A stretch of 64,000 nt of DNA, from positions 1,054,001 through 1,118,000 of the forward strand of contig NZ_VFMY01000001.1 in NCBI RefSeq assembly GCF_006715305.1. The letters are read 5' to 3'. Of the stretch, positions 63,455-64,000 are shown in pieces. Source of the stretch: Arthrobacter sp. SLBN-100 (GTDB lineage: Bacteria > Actinomycetota > Actinomycetes > Actinomycetales > Micrococcaceae). Below the pieces are notes generated by a model. It was given only the letters and a program-made list of their open reading frames with translations, did no database searches and was not told where the DNA came from. The position numbers and the translations under genes are program-made. Position 1 is the stretch's first letter. Each line of letters begins with the position of its first letter.

Positions 63455-64000
63455 GCAGTGCCCGCCAGCCGGGCCAGCGCATGCGGGTGCGCGGCGAGGG
63501 ACTGGGCGGTACCGTCATCGCTTACCGGAAGCCGGGACAGGAATTTCTGCTGTTCGTCCTGCAGCAGACGCTGGCACCGGATGTGCAGGTCCTCCCGCGC
63601 TTTTTCGGCCATCCGCCGGACAGCCTCCTCGCCGAAAACCGCCTCCAGCAGCCGCTGGCCCACAACCGCGGTTCCACCCGCCACCCCGACTTCGAGACCG
63701 GTCAGTCCGGCAGTCATCGAGAACACTACGATCATCAGGGCCGCGCCCAGCCCGTTGATCCCGAAGGACAGCCAGCGGGCATGGGTCCGCTTTCCCTGCC
63801 CCTCGGTGCGGATCAGTTCCATCAAGGCTTCCTGCCAGGCCCTGATTTCGGCGGCCGCCCGGTCCTCGAAGCCCGGAGTTGTCCCGGAAAGGTCGTCCGT
63901 ACCCAACAGATGGCGTCCGGCGGGGTCGGTCCGCCAGCGCTGGTCCGTGTCCTCGGCGGCATTTGCGGCTTCGTGCACGATCACGGCCTGAAGGCCGGTC
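63451..64000 (-). CDS. Partner dynamin-like GTPase, C-terminal part (partial)
   Basis: The C-terminal 182 residues of a gene that begins beyond the right edge. The frame is open to base 64000; an internal GTG at 63984 is not the start. It has a hydrophobic hairpin (LSFGINGLGAALMIVVFSMT and LTGLEVGVAGGTAVVGQRLL) followed by helices, matching the rear of the downstream GTPase. Its GTPase domain is expected outside the window. The 4-bp overlap with the downstream gene suggests a coupled pair, possibly forming a heteromeric dynamin-like complex. Confidence 0.75.
   Translation of the reverse strand, partial: TGLQAVIVHEAANAAEDTDQRWRTDPAGRHLLGTDDLSGTTPGFEDRAAAEIRAWQEALMELIRTEGQGKRTHARWLSFGINGLGAALMIVVFSMTAGLTGLEVGVAGGTAVVGQRLLEAVFGEEAVRRMAEKAREDLHIRCQRLLQDEQQKFLSRLPVSDDGTAQSLAAHPHALARLAGTA

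Overview
The window is a high-GC actinobacterial chromosome segment. Its gene content and order (aceE-fasR-fabD-fabH-acpP-fabF; rpsP-khpA-rimM-trmD-rplS-lepB-rnhB; ffh, amt-glnK, ftsY, smc; mutM-rnc-rpmF-DUF177-coaD; recG-thiL-DUF3515-ddl-gpsA-plsC-murA-leuD-leuC/ndgR) point to an Arthrobacter/Pseudarthrobacter-like member of the Micrococcaceae. Frequent GTG/TTG starts, ATGA-coupled genes and actinobacteria-restricted families (DUF3145, DUF2469, DUF3515, FasR-type PucR regulator) support this. No rRNA, tRNA, CRISPR array, prophage or intact insertion sequence was seen. Identifications come from reading the sequence and from knowledge of the families; no searches were run.

Layout. 1-5.6 kb: the end of aceE, then the FasR-type regulator and type II fatty acid synthesis operon on the + strand, with a strong hairpin between acpP and fabF. 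5.7-16.4 kb: almost all on the - strand, read from right to left as rpsP, khpA, rimM, trmD, rplS, two adjacent signal peptidases, rnhB, DUF2469, yraN, comM, dprA, xerC and DUF3145. This is a ribosome-maturation, protein-export and DNA-uptake block. 16.6-22 kb: a hypothetical gene, a two-domain VOC dioxygenase with a palindromic operator, an amidohydrolase, thiC behind a TPP riboswitch, and an alpha/beta hydrolase. 22-33.3 kb: ffh, a zwf-family gene, amt-glnK, an MFS transporter, ftsY and smc, covering co-translational targeting, nitrogen uptake and chromosome condensation.

33.3-42.9 kb is the clearest accessory region. It lies between smc and mutM, which are close neighbours in many actinobacteria. 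It holds an 1847-residue secreted modular protein with an internal 789-bp-period DNA duplication, and a coupled three-gene operon of two membrane-anchored extracytoplasmic proteins flanking an MFS transporter. 42.9-53.1 kb: mutM, rnc, rpmF, DUF177 (apparently starting at ATT) and coaD, then an aminotransferase/spermidine-synthase-like pair, rsmD, recG, a DhaL-domain protein and thiL. 53.2-64 kb: a DUF3515 lipoprotein, the ddl-gpsA-plsC-murA envelope-precursor group, leuCD with the divergent IclR-type regulator, a DUF1697 protein and a pair of membrane-associated dynamin-like GTPases, one of which runs off the window.

The most interesting points are the modular surface protein and its recent duplication, the adjacent three-gene membrane operon, a probable ATT start codon for the DUF177 gene, a terminator-like hairpin inside the first codons of a signal peptidase gene, a 23-bp-arm inverted repeat after ffh, a zwf-family gene where glnD is often found, and a promoter for the leucine regulator that looks leaderless with an operator between its -35 and -10.
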